64,000 nucleotides of DNA from Oscillospiraceae bacterium (GTDB lineage Bacteria; Bacillota; Clostridia; Oscillospirales; Oscillospiraceae): contig JAFVXA010000002.1 of NCBI GenBank assembly GCA_017501355.1, forward strand, positions 1 to 64,000, written 5' to 3'. A program made the position numbers and the translations under genes. Shown here one piece after another: positions 26,750-34,763 of this stretch. The first letter of the stretch is position 1; every line of letters begins with the position of its first letter. The notes below the pieces were generated by a model, which did not search any database, was not told the origin of the DNA, and saw only the letters and a list, made by a program, of their open reading frames with translations.

Positions 26750-26842
26750 ATGAAGCGGCTGTTTAACTTGTTGGATAAGATCTTGGGCTTTGGGCGGTTG
26801 CTGGAAGCCCGCAGAGAAAAGGAGGAGCTTTTCTGTGGCTGA
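26750..26842 (+). CDS. 30-residue conserved small protein (module B)
   Basis: Starts with ATG after caggggaggagtgaccggt, a strong ribosome-binding site. It encodes a 30-residue peptide with the same C-terminal two thirds as 4615-4707 (GFGRLLEARREKEELFCG). Its end overlaps the GTG start of the next gene by eight bases in both modules. Function unknown. Confidence 0.55.
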   Translation: MKRLFNLLDKILGFGRLLEARREKEELFCG

Positions 26843-27185
26843 GTTTCTCGCTGCCTGCAAGGCAGCGCTGCCGGGGGTAGTGGTGAGCGCTCTTGTGAGT
26901 GGTTTTGTTCTGTATTTCATCCGAAGATACATTGACTGCAAGCTGGAAGAAGAGGAGGCTCGCCGCAAGAATGAAACGCAGCTGCGCACTCAGCGGTCTC
27001 AGCTGGAGCAGAAACGGCGACGCGCGGAAGGTCGGTTATTGTTTTGGCTGCACCGTGGTGTGACCCATCCGCCCCCTAACGGGGAGCTGGAGAAGGCAAT
27101 GAGCGAGTTTGAAGCAGTGGAGGACGAGCTGAAGGCACTGGATCAGAAGATCCTGGCGGAGTTTGAGATCGGAGGCAGCGCATGA
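26835..27185 (+). CDS. Membrane-anchored coiled-coil protein, lysis cassette (module B)
   Basis: A 116-residue counterpart of 4700-5038. One N-terminal membrane segment (PGVVVSALVSGFVLYFIRRY, four residues longer than in module A), then a coiled coil with the EEEEARRKNETQLRTQRSQL block, and the identical end ALDQKILAEFEIGGSA. The start is GTG at 26835, aligned with the module A ATG and preceded by aaaggagg. It is followed by the holin pair with a four-base overlap. Possible spanin-like or holin-regulating factor. Confidence 0.6.
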   Translation: MAEFLAACKAALPGVVVSALVSGFVLYFIRRYIDCKLEEEEARRKNETQLRTQRSQLEQKRRRAEGRLLFWLHRGVTHPPPNGELEKAMSEFEAVEDELKALDQKILAEFEIGGSA

Positions 27186-27424
27186 AGAAGCTAATTAGAA
27201 AGATCGGCGCGGTACCGCATCTGTTCAGCAAGCTCATCGTGCTTTGGTGCATCCTGTTCGGATCTGCAGCGTGCGCTTACGCGATGCGGATTCTCTCCTG
27301 CACCGGGCACGATCCTGCGGCGCTGCTGGGCGTGATCCTTGCCTTTGTGGGTGGGGAGCTGCTGATGCTGTGCCTGCGGAAAATTTTGAGTGAGAAACCG
27401 ACGAAGAAGGAGGAAACTGTATGA
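27182..27424 (+). CDS. Small two-helix membrane protein, holin-like (module B)
   Basis: An 80-residue protein with two hydrophobic segments (LIVLWCILFGSAACAYAM and LLGVILAFVGGELLMLCL). It sits in the same slot as 5035-5298 but shares only the MKKL start, the GGELL core and the EETV end, so this gene has diverged faster than its neighbours. Overlaps both neighbours by four bases. A candidate holin or antiholin from topology and context. Confidence 0.55.
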   Translation: MKKLIRKIGAVPHLFSKLIVLWCILFGSAACAYAMRILSCTGHDPAALLGVILAFVGGELLMLCLRKILSEKPTKKEETV

Positions 27425-27636
27425 ATAACATTCAGAAACGACTGGCAAATCTGCTGTCTGTGAAAAGCATTGTGACGCTGGTGTTGACCGCTGTGTTTGC
27501 GTATATGGCGGTGACCAATCAGATCACGCAGGACTTTATGACCATCTACGCTGTAATCATTGCGTTCTACTTCGGTACGCAGTCGCAGAAGGTGCAGGAT
27601 GCCGTAGAAGGCGGTGGCGGCAATGGTGAACAGTAG
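27421..27636 (+). CDS. Holin-like small membrane protein (module B)
   Basis: A 71-residue protein identical to 5295-5510 except for a few residues at the N-terminus (MNNIQKRLANLL versus MNIIQKRVANLL). The same two membrane segments and Gly-rich tail are present. The near-identity of this stretch with module A, compared with the divergence of the gene just upstream, suggests recent gene conversion or strong constraint. Coupled to the endolysin, which starts inside it. Confidence 0.65.
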   Translation: MNNIQKRLANLLSVKSIVTLVLTAVFAYMAVTNQITQDFMTIYAVIIAFYFGTQSQKVQDAVEGGGGNGEQ

Positions 27637-28291
27637 AGATACTGCGCTGCTGCGTGACGATGTAAAATCCAATGTACATATCTGGCTGCGGCTCTGCGAA
27701 GCGGAGGGACTGCCGGTGCTCATCACGCAGACGGTGCGGGATAACGAGTATCAGGCATATCTCTACGCCCAGGGACGTACCCGCCCCGGCAACATCGTCA
27801 CCAACAGCAAGTGCACCACCTTCCATGGAGCGGGTCTCGCCATTGATTTCTGCAAGAATGTGAAAGGGCAGGAGTACAACGACAGCGCTTTCTTCGACCG
27901 CGTGATCGCCATTGCGAAGCAGGTGGGCTTCAGCTCCGGCGCGGACTGGAAGAGCTTCCCTGAGAAGTGCCACCTGCAGTGGGATCTCCACGGGCATTAT
28001 GCGGGGGCGATGATCACGGCGGGGCGCTTGCCGCCTCTGATGCCGAAATATGAAAGGAGTAATGCAGAGATGATCACCAAAGACGACATTGCGAGCATGG
28101 ATGAGGAAACCGTGCTGGCGCTGGCGAACAAGATTCAGAATGTGCTGGGCATGCAGGAGCAGACCGGCAAGGTGGGCGTGGAGCTGCAGGAGGCGGTGGC
28201 GCTGGGTATCACCGACGGCAGCAGCCCCAAGGCGTTCTGCACCCGTGCACAGGCGGCAGTGATGATTAAAAGAGCAGTGAAGGGGGAGTAA
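27623..28291 (+). CDS. Endolysin: M15-type peptidase with SLH-like tail (module B)
   Basis: A 222-residue lysin of the same length as 5497-6165 and closely similar. Zinc motif TFHGAGLAIDF and EKCHLQW, as in M15/VanY-like peptidoglycan peptidases. The C-terminus carries the SLH-like ALGITDGSSPKAFCTRAQAA segment. Start ATG at 27623, overlapping the holin gene by 14 bases. The high DNA similarity to the module A gene makes the pair a plausible site of homologous recombination between the two prophages. Confidence 0.85.
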   Translation: MVNSRDTALLRDDVKSNVHIWLRLCEAEGLPVLITQTVRDNEYQAYLYAQGRTRPGNIVTNSKCTTFHGAGLAIDFCKNVKGQEYNDSAFFDRVIAIAKQVGFSSGADWKSFPEKCHLQWDLHGHYAGAMITAGRLPPLMPKYERSNAEMITKDDIASMDEETVLALANKIQNVLGMQEQTGKVGVELQEAVALGITDGSSPKAFCTRAQAAVMIKRAVKGE

Positions 28292-28294
28292 AGA

Positions 28295-29929
28295 ATGGCA
28301 AAAAACAACGTGCTGGATCGCGCGGTGGGTACAGGGTCAAGCGCGGGCAACAACCTTGGCGCTTACAAAGACGCAAACGGCAATACCACCACTTACCGCC
28401 CGGAGTTTGCAGGGCAGACGGTGCAGCTGGGTAACCAGTACGTCACCTACAACGAGAGGGGCTATCCCAAAAAGGCGACCTCTGTGCAGCACGCGCAGAG
28501 CCTTGGCAACGATTATACCAAGCAGAACATGGGATTGGATCAGACGAAGATCTCTAATGCCGGCGACATCTATCAGGGAATTTACAATGCCGTGATGAAC
28601 AGTGGAACGACGCTGAGTGGCAATGCGTTGGATAATGCCTATGGTAAGCGCAATATTCAGTACAGTGGTGCTTTGGGCGTTGCGGACTACGACAAGCTGA
28701 TTCGGGATGCGGCGGCGAAGGGCAGCAATGTTCTGGCGGGATTCCTTGAGGATAGCAGAAACGCACTGCTGCAAAGTCAGGGCAGAGGCAGTGAACAGAC
28801 CAGTACCTATAATGGTGGTTGGAACTATGTGGACAATGGTGGTGGTGTAGGTAATATCTACGCAAAAGCACTCAAAGACCTTCGCGATGCCGATCAGGCG
28901 CTGGGCGGCGGCTGGTATGCGGGGCAGGGCAAAGGCGACGCGGCAGAGGAGTATTTCTACAGAAATGCCGACGCGCCCACCATGCAGGAGGTGCTGAGTT
29001 ATGCAGCGGCTCTCGGCTATGATGTGAATGACGACAGTACGGCGCTGCCCCTCGGCAACCTTGCCCGGGAGATGATGACAAATGGCTATGTGTCGCCTGA
29101 GAATCTGCGAAAAGCAGAGACGCTGAAGACCACTGTTCCTGCGGCGCTGAAGAATCTTGGCATTGAGAGAGACAGCAGCGGTACGGAGGCGCTGGATGCA
29201 GCCATCCGCAATATGCAGACCGCAGGCGGCGGAGCGTATGGAAAGATCATGCAGGCAGCGAGTGCACAGGCGAGCGGAGGAAACGGATATCAGAACCTCT
29301 ATAGCCAGTATCTTGGCGGCTATGGCAGCAGTCCTCAAAATCATCTGATGGCACTCTATGGTAACGGTGGAAGCTATGCGGCGGCGCTGCAGCAGATGAA
29401 AAGTCTTACGGATGCAAAGACGGCACAGACAACAGGTGAGTACAACGCAAAAAAGGACGCGGTGAATCACAGCTATGCAGATATGTTCCGTCAGCTTTAT
29501 ATCGACCGCGAGAATGCCAGAAAAAACATCGATCAGCAGATGGCGGCACAGGGCGTTACCGGCGGTGCGGCGGAAAGCACTCTGCTGGGATTGAACACCC
29601 GTTATCAGGATGCCCTCAGAGAGGGAGAACAGAGCCGCATCGGGGCAATCAGCGAGCTGGATCAGGCGATCCTGCAGGCGCAGCTTACGGGGGACATCAG
29701 CTTCGCGGAGCAGGCGCTGCAGATGGAGCAGGAGCGTTTGGATCACTATGCCAATGTTCTCAAGAGTATGCTGAGTCGCGAAGACAGTCTGCGGGAGCAG
29801 AAGTATGACCGTCAGATGGAGAAGGCGGAGCTGCTGGCGAGCATCGGCGATTTCAGCGGCTACAGGGCGCTGGGACTGACAGATGAAGAGATCGCGGCAC
29901 TGGAGAATGCGTACTGGATGAAGCTGTAG
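28295..29929 (+). CDS. Virion protein paralogue, medium form (module B)
   Basis: A 544-residue relative of 6172-8436. It lacks the first 80 residues and the SGSAAAG repeats but keeps the N-terminal conserved domain (LGAYKDANGNTTTYRPEFAG) and the C-terminal Gln/Ala helices (FRQLYIDRENARKNIDQQMA; GDISFAEQALQMEQERLDHY). The end is about 70 residues shorter than in module A. Starts three bases after the endolysin stop region (taaagaatg). Followed not by the giant polyvalent gene but by a hairpin and a second, shorter paralogue. Probably a virion component delivered with the DNA; unproved. Confidence 0.6.
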   Translation: MAKNNVLDRAVGTGSSAGNNLGAYKDANGNTTTYRPEFAGQTVQLGNQYVTYNERGYPKKATSVQHAQSLGNDYTKQNMGLDQTKISNAGDIYQGIYNAVMNSGTTLSGNALDNAYGKRNIQYSGALGVADYDKLIRDAAAKGSNVLAGFLEDSRNALLQSQGRGSEQTSTYNGGWNYVDNGGGVGNIYAKALKDLRDADQALGGGWYAGQGKGDAAEEYFYRNADAPTMQEVLSYAAALGYDVNDDSTALPLGNLAREMMTNGYVSPENLRKAETLKTTVPAALKNLGIERDSSGTEALDAAIRNMQTAGGGAYGKIMQAASAQASGGNGYQNLYSQYLGGYGSSPQNHLMALYGNGGSYAAALQQMKSLTDAKTAQTTGEYNAKKDAVNHSYADMFRQLYIDRENARKNIDQQMAAQGVTGGAAESTLLGLNTRYQDALREGEQSRIGAISELDQAILQAQLTGDISFAEQALQMEQERLDHYANVLKSMLSREDSLREQKYDRQMEKAELLASIGDFSGYRALGLTDEEIAALENAYWMKL

Positions 29930-29958
29930 TGCTGACGGTGTGAAAGCTCACAAAAATG

Positions 29959-29988
29959 AAGAGGCGGACGAATTTTCGCCTGCCTCTT
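29959..29988 (+). terminator. Stem-loop at end of module B operon
   Basis: AAGAGGCGGACGAA...TTCGCCTGCCTCTT forms a 14-bp stem with one mismatch and a minimal loop. It lacks a strong T-run. It separates the phage late operon from the independently promoted paralogue at 30135. Confidence 0.5.
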
Positions 29989-30063
29989 CCAGGTATGCAC
30001 GTGTCGTAAAAGGGTGGTGAAAGAAGAGATTTCAAAATCAACCAGAGCTTGCGTGCTTTGGGT

Positions 30064-30092
30064 TTGCAAATTGGAAAGAAATGCGGTATAAT
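30064..30092 (+). promoter_or_regulatory. Sigma-A type promoter
   Basis: TTGCAA (30064-30069), 17-base spacer, TATAAT (30087-30092). Near-consensus, 43 bases upstream of the ATG at 30135. It gives the last paralogue its own transcription, apart from the late operon. Confidence 0.75.
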
Positions 30093-30134
30093 AAATAAAA
30101 ATGTAATTACAGGGTTGTCAAGGAGGGATCGGGC

Positions 30135-31130
30135 ATGGAGATGAGAAACAGCGTGCTGAGCCGTGTGCTTGGTACCGGTGCAAGTGCAGCGGACGGGCTT
30201 GGTGCGTACAAAGATGCCAACGGCAATACCACTACCTGCCGCCCGGAATTTGCGGGGCAGACGGTGCAGCTGGGGAGTTACTATGTTACTTACAACGAGA
30301 AAGGTTATCCTATAAAGTCTTTCAGTGTGCAGCATGCAAAGGAACTCGGCAACGACTATACGATGGAGCATTTCGGACTGGATCAGACTAAGGTCGTGAA
30401 TGCCGGGGATATCTATCGGAGCGTTTACAATGCCGCCATGGAAAAGGCGGAGCTGGTGAGCGGCAGCGCGCTGGACAATGCTTTTGCGCAGCGTAACATC
30501 CAGTATGACGGTACGCTCGGTTTGGAGGACTATGACACGCTGATCCGTGAAGCGGTGGCGGCGGGCAACAACGTCCTTGCGGGATTCTATGAGGACAGCA
30601 GAAACGCACTGATCGCAGATCAGGGACTTTCTCCCGCGCTGCAGACCAGCACTTATAACGGCGGCTGGAACTATGTGGACAGCGGCGGCGGCATCGGCAA
30701 CATCGGTGACGGCGCGCTCAAGGATACCGAGCAGCCGGATCAGGCTGTGGGCGGCGGCTGGTTCGCCGGACAGGGTAAGGGTGACGCAGAGAAGGAATAC
30801 ATCTACTGTAACCCCGATGCACCGACGCTGGAAGAAGTGATGGATTATGCGGCAAGCCATGGCTATACGGTCAATGACGAGAATGCGGCGCGACTGTTTG
30901 AAGAGCTTGCCCTGCAGATGATGGCGGGCGGCTATGTCTCCCCTGAGACTTTGCGCAAGGCAGATGCGCTGAAAGAGGCGATTCCTGCGGTGCTGGAAAA
31001 GCTCGGCATGGAGAGCAGTAATACCGGAATCGATGCGCTGGATGCAGCGATCCGCAGAAGTCGTAATGTCGATGACCAAGAACGTGCTGCTGCACAGGAG
31101 ACAGATGCGCTCACGGATACAGAGGAGTAA
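30135..31130 (+). CDS. Virion protein paralogue, short form with own promoter
   Basis: A 331-residue protein containing only the conserved N-terminal domain of the 754- and 544-residue relatives (LGAYKDANGNTTTCRPEFAG; TSTYNGGWNYVDSGGGIGN; GGYVSPETLRKADALKEAIP). The Ala/Gln helical C-terminal half is missing and replaced by a short acidic end. The start is preceded by caaggagggatcggg. It has its own near-consensus promoter and a terminator, so it behaves like a cargo ('moron') gene expressed in the lysogen, or like a domesticated fragment. Divergence from the other two is larger, pointing to an older duplication. Function unknown. Confidence 0.6.
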   Translation: MEMRNSVLSRVLGTGASAADGLGAYKDANGNTTTCRPEFAGQTVQLGSYYVTYNEKGYPIKSFSVQHAKELGNDYTMEHFGLDQTKVVNAGDIYRSVYNAAMEKAELVSGSALDNAFAQRNIQYDGTLGLEDYDTLIREAVAAGNNVLAGFYEDSRNALIADQGLSPALQTSTYNGGWNYVDSGGGIGNIGDGALKDTEQPDQAVGGGWFAGQGKGDAEKEYIYCNPDAPTLEEVMDYAASHGYTVNDENAARLFEELALQMMAGGYVSPETLRKADALKEAIPAVLEKLGMESSNTGIDALDAAIRRSRNVDDQERAAAQETDALTDTEE

Positions 31131-31132
31131 GG

Positions 31133-31160
31133 AAACGACCGCCAAATGGCGGTCGTTTTT
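31133..31160 (+). terminator. Rho-independent terminator
   Basis: AAACGACCGCC-aaat-GGCGGTCGTTT followed by TT. Ends the 30135-31130 transcript. Confidence 0.8.
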
Positions 31161-31315
31161 CGCTGCGGAGTGTGGCTTGCAGGGCAGAGACGGATACATT
31201 TGAGGACGAAAATTGTGCCTTTCAGGAAAACAGATGTACACAAGAGAGAAAACGTGCTATCATATTACCAAGAAAATCCTGCGGGATGTTTTTTGAGGAG
31301 GTACGGAAATGAAAA
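31151..31315 (+). repeat. Duplicated leader, copy 1
   Basis: About 165 bases from the terminator's right arm to the first codons of the SLH gene. They are repeated with only a few changes at 32228-32393. The block contains a candidate promoter TGTACA-17-TATCAT (near 31233-31261) and the site gaggaggtacgga. The duplication covers leader plus gene. Confidence 0.8.
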
Positions 31316-32196
31316 AACGACTTGTGAGCTTGATTCTTTGTCTCGGCGTTTGCCTGTCTCTGATGACTGTATCGGCTTCGGCGACAGGCTTCAGCGATGT
31401 GAAGTCTACGGCGTACTATGCCAAGCCTGTAGAGTGGGCGGTTTCCAAGGGGATCACCGGCGGCACCACGCCGACCACCTTCTCTCCCGATAATACCTGC
31501 ACCCGTGCCCACATCATCACCTTCCTCTGGCGTGCGGCAGGCAGCCCCACTTCCAACACCTTTTTGATGAACCCCTATCTGGACATCAATGAGGATGCCT
31601 ATTATTATCAGGCGGCGCTTTGGGCCAAGGAACGCGGCATGGTACAGGGCAGCACATTTGCACCCAACACCCCCTGCACCCGTGCGGCCACCATGGAGTA
31701 TTTCTGGATGTATGACGGCTGGAAGAGCGCCGAAAGTGTTCCCTTCACCGATGTGAAGAGCGGCACCCAGCAGGCAGAAGCCATCTCCTGGGCGGTGCGC
31801 TACGGTGTCACCAACGGCACCGGTGTCACCACCTTCTCGCCCAACAACACCTGCACCCGCGCTCAGATCGTGACCTTCCTGCACCGCTACTTTGTTGCGC
31901 CTTTGGATAACAGCGATTATATTGCCGCTATGTCCAAGCCCAGCACTCCCTCCACGCCCTCTTCCTCTATGACGCTGGATCCGTTGCCCCCTGCGGATTA
32001 CACAAAGCATCCCGACTGGTATATGTCTCTGACTCCTGCCCATACGATGTCGGACGAACGTCTGAAGGCGGAGTATGATCGCATGGAAGCGCTGATCGAT
32101 GACTACAGAGCTCGTGGCGAATATGATACCCTGCCCATGCTGGTTCGCTGCGACGATCTGATGTATGAATGTATGAAGCGCGGGATCGATGTATAA
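31309..32196 (+). CDS. Secreted SLH-domain protein, copy 1
   Basis: A 295-residue surface protein. A signal peptide (about residues 1-25, lysines then LVSLILCLGVCLSLMTVSAS, cleavage after ASA) is followed by three SLH repeats (FSDVKSTAYYAKPVEWAVSK; DINEDAYYYQAALWAKERGM; FTDVKSGTQQAEAISWAVRY), each ending in a TCTRA-like motif. After a Ser/Pro linker comes a 75-residue C-terminal domain beginning LDPLPPADYTKHPDWYMSL. SLH domains bind pyruvylated wall polymer, so the protein should coat the cell. The C-terminal domain is unrecognised but conserved in copy 2. RBS gaggaggtacgga. Own promoter in the duplicated leader. Confidence 0.85.
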   Translation: MKKRLVSLILCLGVCLSLMTVSASATGFSDVKSTAYYAKPVEWAVSKGITGGTTPTTFSPDNTCTRAHIITFLWRAAGSPTSNTFLMNPYLDINEDAYYYQAALWAKERGMVQGSTFAPNTPCTRAATMEYFWMYDGWKSAESVPFTDVKSGTQQAEAISWAVRYGVTNGTGVTTFSPNNTCTRAQIVTFLHRYFVAPLDNSDYIAAMSKPSTPSTPSSSMTLDPLPPADYTKHPDWYMSLTPAHTMSDERLKAEYDRMEALIDDYRARGEYDTLPMLVRCDDLMYECMKRGIDV

Positions 32197-32209
32197 GTGA
32201 ATCAAAAAA

Positions 32210-32236
32210 GACCGCCGAAGCTTCGGCGGTCGTTTT
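32210..32236 (+). terminator. Rho-independent terminator
   Basis: GACCGCCGAAG/CTTCGGCGGTC, an 11-bp stem, then GTTTTTT. Lies between the two SLH copies. Confidence 0.8.
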
Positions 32237-32393
32237 TTCGCTGCGGAGTGTGGCTTACAGGGCAGAGACGGATACATTTGAGGACGAAAATTGTGCCTTT
32301 CAGGAAAACAGATGTACACAAGAGGGAAAGCGTGCTATCATATTACCAAGAAAATCCTGCGGGATGTTTTTTGAGGAGGTACGGAAATGAAAA
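32228..32393 (+). repeat. Duplicated leader, copy 2
   Basis: Near-identical to 31151-31315, including the candidate promoter and the ribosome-binding site. The repeat begins inside the terminator. Confidence 0.8.
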
Positions 32394-33247
32394 GACGACT
32401 TGTGAGTTTGATCCTTTGCCTCGGCGCTCTGCTGTCACTGATGACGGTGAGCGCTTCGGCGGCGGGCTTCAGCGATGTGCCCGCAGGCAAGTACTATGCA
32501 ACCCCTGTGTCCTGGGCGGTTTCCCAGGGCATCACCAACGGCAAGACTGCCACCACCTTTGCCCCCGACGAGAAGTGTACCCGCGCCCAGATCATCACCT
32601 TCCTCTGGCGTGCGGCAGGTTCTCCTGACACCGGCTCCTCGTCCTACTATTCTGATGTCGCCGACGATGCCTATTACTGCAAGGCGACGACCTGGGCGAC
32701 GGAGTATGGCATTGTGGATATCTCCGGTGTTTATTTCAAGCCCAATACCCCCTGCACCCGCGCCGAAGCCGTGGAGTACATCTGGCGCTATGCCAAGAGT
32801 CCCAGTGCCGCTGAGGTCAGCTTCAAGGATGTGAAGGCAGGCAGTGTCACCTCTCAGGCAGTGTCCTGGGCGGTGCGTTACGGTGTGACCAATGGCTCCT
32901 CCACCACCACCTTCTCTCCCAAGGATACCTGCTCCCGCGCGCAGATCGTGACCTTCCTGCATCGCTATTTCGTCGATCCCATTGAGTACACAGGTCCTGC
33001 CGCACCCGAGCAGAGCGCACCCGATCCCATGGAGCTGGATCCCCTGCCTCCCGAGGATTACAGAAAGCATCCCGACTGGTACATGTCTCTGACCCCTGCC
33101 CATGAGATGAGCGATGAACGCCTGAAGGCAGAGTACGATCGGATGATGGCGCTGCTTAACGAGTACAGAGCCATTGACAAGTATATCTCCGACTCCATGC
33201 TGGTTCGCAAGGATGACCTCATGTATGAGGGCATGAAGCGCAGGTAA
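32387..33247 (+). CDS. Secreted SLH-domain protein, copy 2
   Basis: A 286-residue paralogue of 31309-32196: signal peptide, three SLH repeats (FSDVPAGKYYATPVSWAVSQ; DVADDAYYCKATTWATEYGI; FKDVKAGSVTSQAVSWAVRY) and the same C-terminal domain (LDPLPPEDYRKHPDWYMSL...SDERLKAEYDRM). The signal peptide, leader and C-terminal domain are better conserved than the SLH repeats, so the repeats have diversified after the duplication. Likely another cell-surface coat protein with the same attachment but possibly different exposure. Followed by a strong bidirectional terminator. Confidence 0.85.
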   Translation: MKRRLVSLILCLGALLSLMTVSASAAGFSDVPAGKYYATPVSWAVSQGITNGKTATTFAPDEKCTRAQIITFLWRAAGSPDTGSSSYYSDVADDAYYCKATTWATEYGIVDISGVYFKPNTPCTRAEAVEYIWRYAKSPSAAEVSFKDVKAGSVTSQAVSWAVRYGVTNGSSTTTFSPKDTCSRAQIVTFLHRYFVDPIEYTGPAAPEQSAPDPMELDPLPPEDYRKHPDWYMSLTPAHEMSDERLKAEYDRMMALLNEYRAIDKYISDSMLVRKDDLMYEGMKRR

Positions 33248-33268
33248 CTTGATTTGACCATAAGCATC

Positions 33269-33300
33269 AAAGAGCCGCAGCCGGAAGGCTGCGGCTCTTT
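33269..33300. terminator. Bidirectional terminator
   Basis: A 14-bp stem AAAGAGCCGCAGCC/GGCTGCGGCTCTTT with loop ggaa, ending the SLH gene (+) and the antiporter gene (-). Confidence 0.85.
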
Positions 33301-33307
33301 GCTATGT

Positions 33308-34621
33308 TTACTTGTTCTTGCCTGCGCTGAGCACAATGTAGGCAATGGAGCTGATTGCCAGCATATAGGGATAGAACAGGCAGGGCAGGATGTCAAAGGC
33401 AGAAATCGTGCAGCCAAGGCTGAGAGCGGTGGAGACGGCGATGAGCATCTGCGCACCGTAGGGGATTACGCCCTGGAAGATGCAGGAGAAGGTATCGAGG
33501 AGGGAAGCGGATTCCTTGGGGCTGATGCCGTATTCCTCGCTGATCTCCTTGGCAATGGGGCCTGCCATGACGATGGCGACGGTGTTGTTGGCGGTGGCAA
33601 TATCCATGGTACCCACCAGCAGACCCACGCCCAGACGACCGCCGATGCGACCGCGGAAGACCTTGCGGATGAAAGCAAGGAGCGCCTCGAAGCCGCCGAA
33701 GGCACGGATGAGACCGCACATGGCGGAGACGAGGATGGTGACCATGATGGTCTCAAACATACCGGATGCACCGCCGCCCATGTTGCCCAGCATGGACATG
33801 GGGTCCACGGTGCCGGTGGCAAGGGTGATGATCATACCGGAGAAGATACCCACCAGCAGCACCACGAACACGTTGATGCCGGCGATGCCGCCTGCGAGGA
33901 CCAGCACATAGGGAATCAGCAGCACCAGATTGTATGAGGGGATCTCGAGCTGGCTCACGTCAGCGCTGAAAGACATCACCAGCACCAGTGCCAGAGTTGC
34001 GATCGCAGCGGGAAGAGCGATCTTGAAGTTGGCGCGGAACTTATCCCGCATTGCGCAGCCCTGAGAGTTGCAGGCGGCGATGGTGGTATCAGAAATGAAG
34101 GAGAGGTTGTCGCCGAACATGGCGCCGCCCATGACAGAGCCGATGCAAAGAGCGGGGGAGAAGCCGGAGACGTTTGCCACCGCCACAGCGATGGGGGTGA
34201 TGAGGGTGATGGTACCCACAGAAGTACCCATGGCGGTGGAGACGAAGCAGGCAGCGATGAACAGCACTGCGACCGCCGCCCGGGCGGGGGTGACAGAGAG
34301 GAGGAAGTAAGCGACTGCCTCCGCGCTGTCGCGGCCGGTGACACCCACGAACACGCCGGCTGCGAGGAAGATCAGCACCATGGTCATAATGTCCTTGTTG
34401 CCGACGCTGCGGGCAATGACTTCCAGCTTGTCGTCGAACTTCAGCGCCTTGTTCTGCAAAAACGCCACCAGCAGAGCCACCAGAAACACCACCACAATGG
34501 GGATGTTGTAGAAGCCCATTTCGATCTTCAGCGCATACTCAAACACCAGACCCATGCCGAGATACAGCACAAGAAATACGCCGATGGGCAACAGGGCGAT
34601 GGGATTACTTGTTTTCTTCAT
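33308..34621 (-). CDS. NhaC-family Na+/H+ antiporter
   Basis: A 437-residue integral membrane protein with about eleven hydrophobic segments. The signature SFISDTTIAACNSQGCAMRD near residue 185 and the TAMGTSVGTITLITPIAVAV segment near 140 are typical of the NhaC branch of the ion transporter superfamily, which exchange sodium (some members amino acids such as malate/lactate) for protons. C-terminal MVGTMD-like helix: GLLVGTMDIATANNTVAIVM. It lacks a signal peptide and is expressed alone from a near-perfect promoter. RBS on the minus strand is caaaggaagtttcatt. Substrate is inferred from the family only. Confidence 0.8.
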   Translation of the reverse strand: MKKTSNPIALLPIGVFLVLYLGMGLVFEYALKIEMGFYNIPIVVVFLVALLVAFLQNKALKFDDKLEVIARSVGNKDIMTMVLIFLAAGVFVGVTGRDSAEAVAYFLLSVTPARAAVAVLFIAACFVSTAMGTSVGTITLITPIAVAVANVSGFSPALCIGSVMGGAMFGDNLSFISDTTIAACNSQGCAMRDKFRANFKIALPAAIATLALVLVMSFSADVSQLEIPSYNLVLLIPYVLVLAGGIAGINVFVVLLVGIFSGMIITLATGTVDPMSMLGNMGGGASGMFETIMVTILVSAMCGLIRAFGGFEALLAFIRKVFRGRIGGRLGVGLLVGTMDIATANNTVAIVMAGPIAKEISEEYGISPKESASLLDTFSCIFQGVIPYGAQMLIAVSTALSLGCTISAFDILPCLFYPYMLAISSIAYIVLSAGKNK

Positions 34622-34657
34622 AATGAAACTTCCTTTGTTGTAAAATATAACCCTGAT

Positions 34658-34686
34658 ATTTTATGCGTTATTAACGGTGCTGTCAA
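34658..34686 (-). promoter_or_regulatory. Sigma-A promoter of the NhaC-type gene
   Basis: Read on the minus strand: TTGACA (34686-34681), 17-base spacer, TAAAAT (34663-34658). Consensus -35 and good -10. Confidence 0.8.
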
Positions 34687-34718
34687 TGAAAATCCGCAAA
34701 AAGACGGGGATTTCGCAG

Positions 34719-34754
34719 AAAAAAGGACGTCCGCAGACACGGATGTCCTTTTTT
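34719..34754 (-). terminator. Terminator of the SLH surface protein gene
   Basis: AAAAAAGGACGTCC...GGATGTCCTTTTTT, a 14-bp stem with one G-T pair, lies 10 bases after the stop codon of 34764-37067 (minus strand). Confidence 0.8.
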
Positions 34755-34763
34755 GAGTGAAAT

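Noticed and set aside
33254-33937. A 227-codon plus-strand frame over the antiporter gene
   Set aside because: His/Gly/Asp-rich antisense of the NhaC-type protein. It begins in a terminator.
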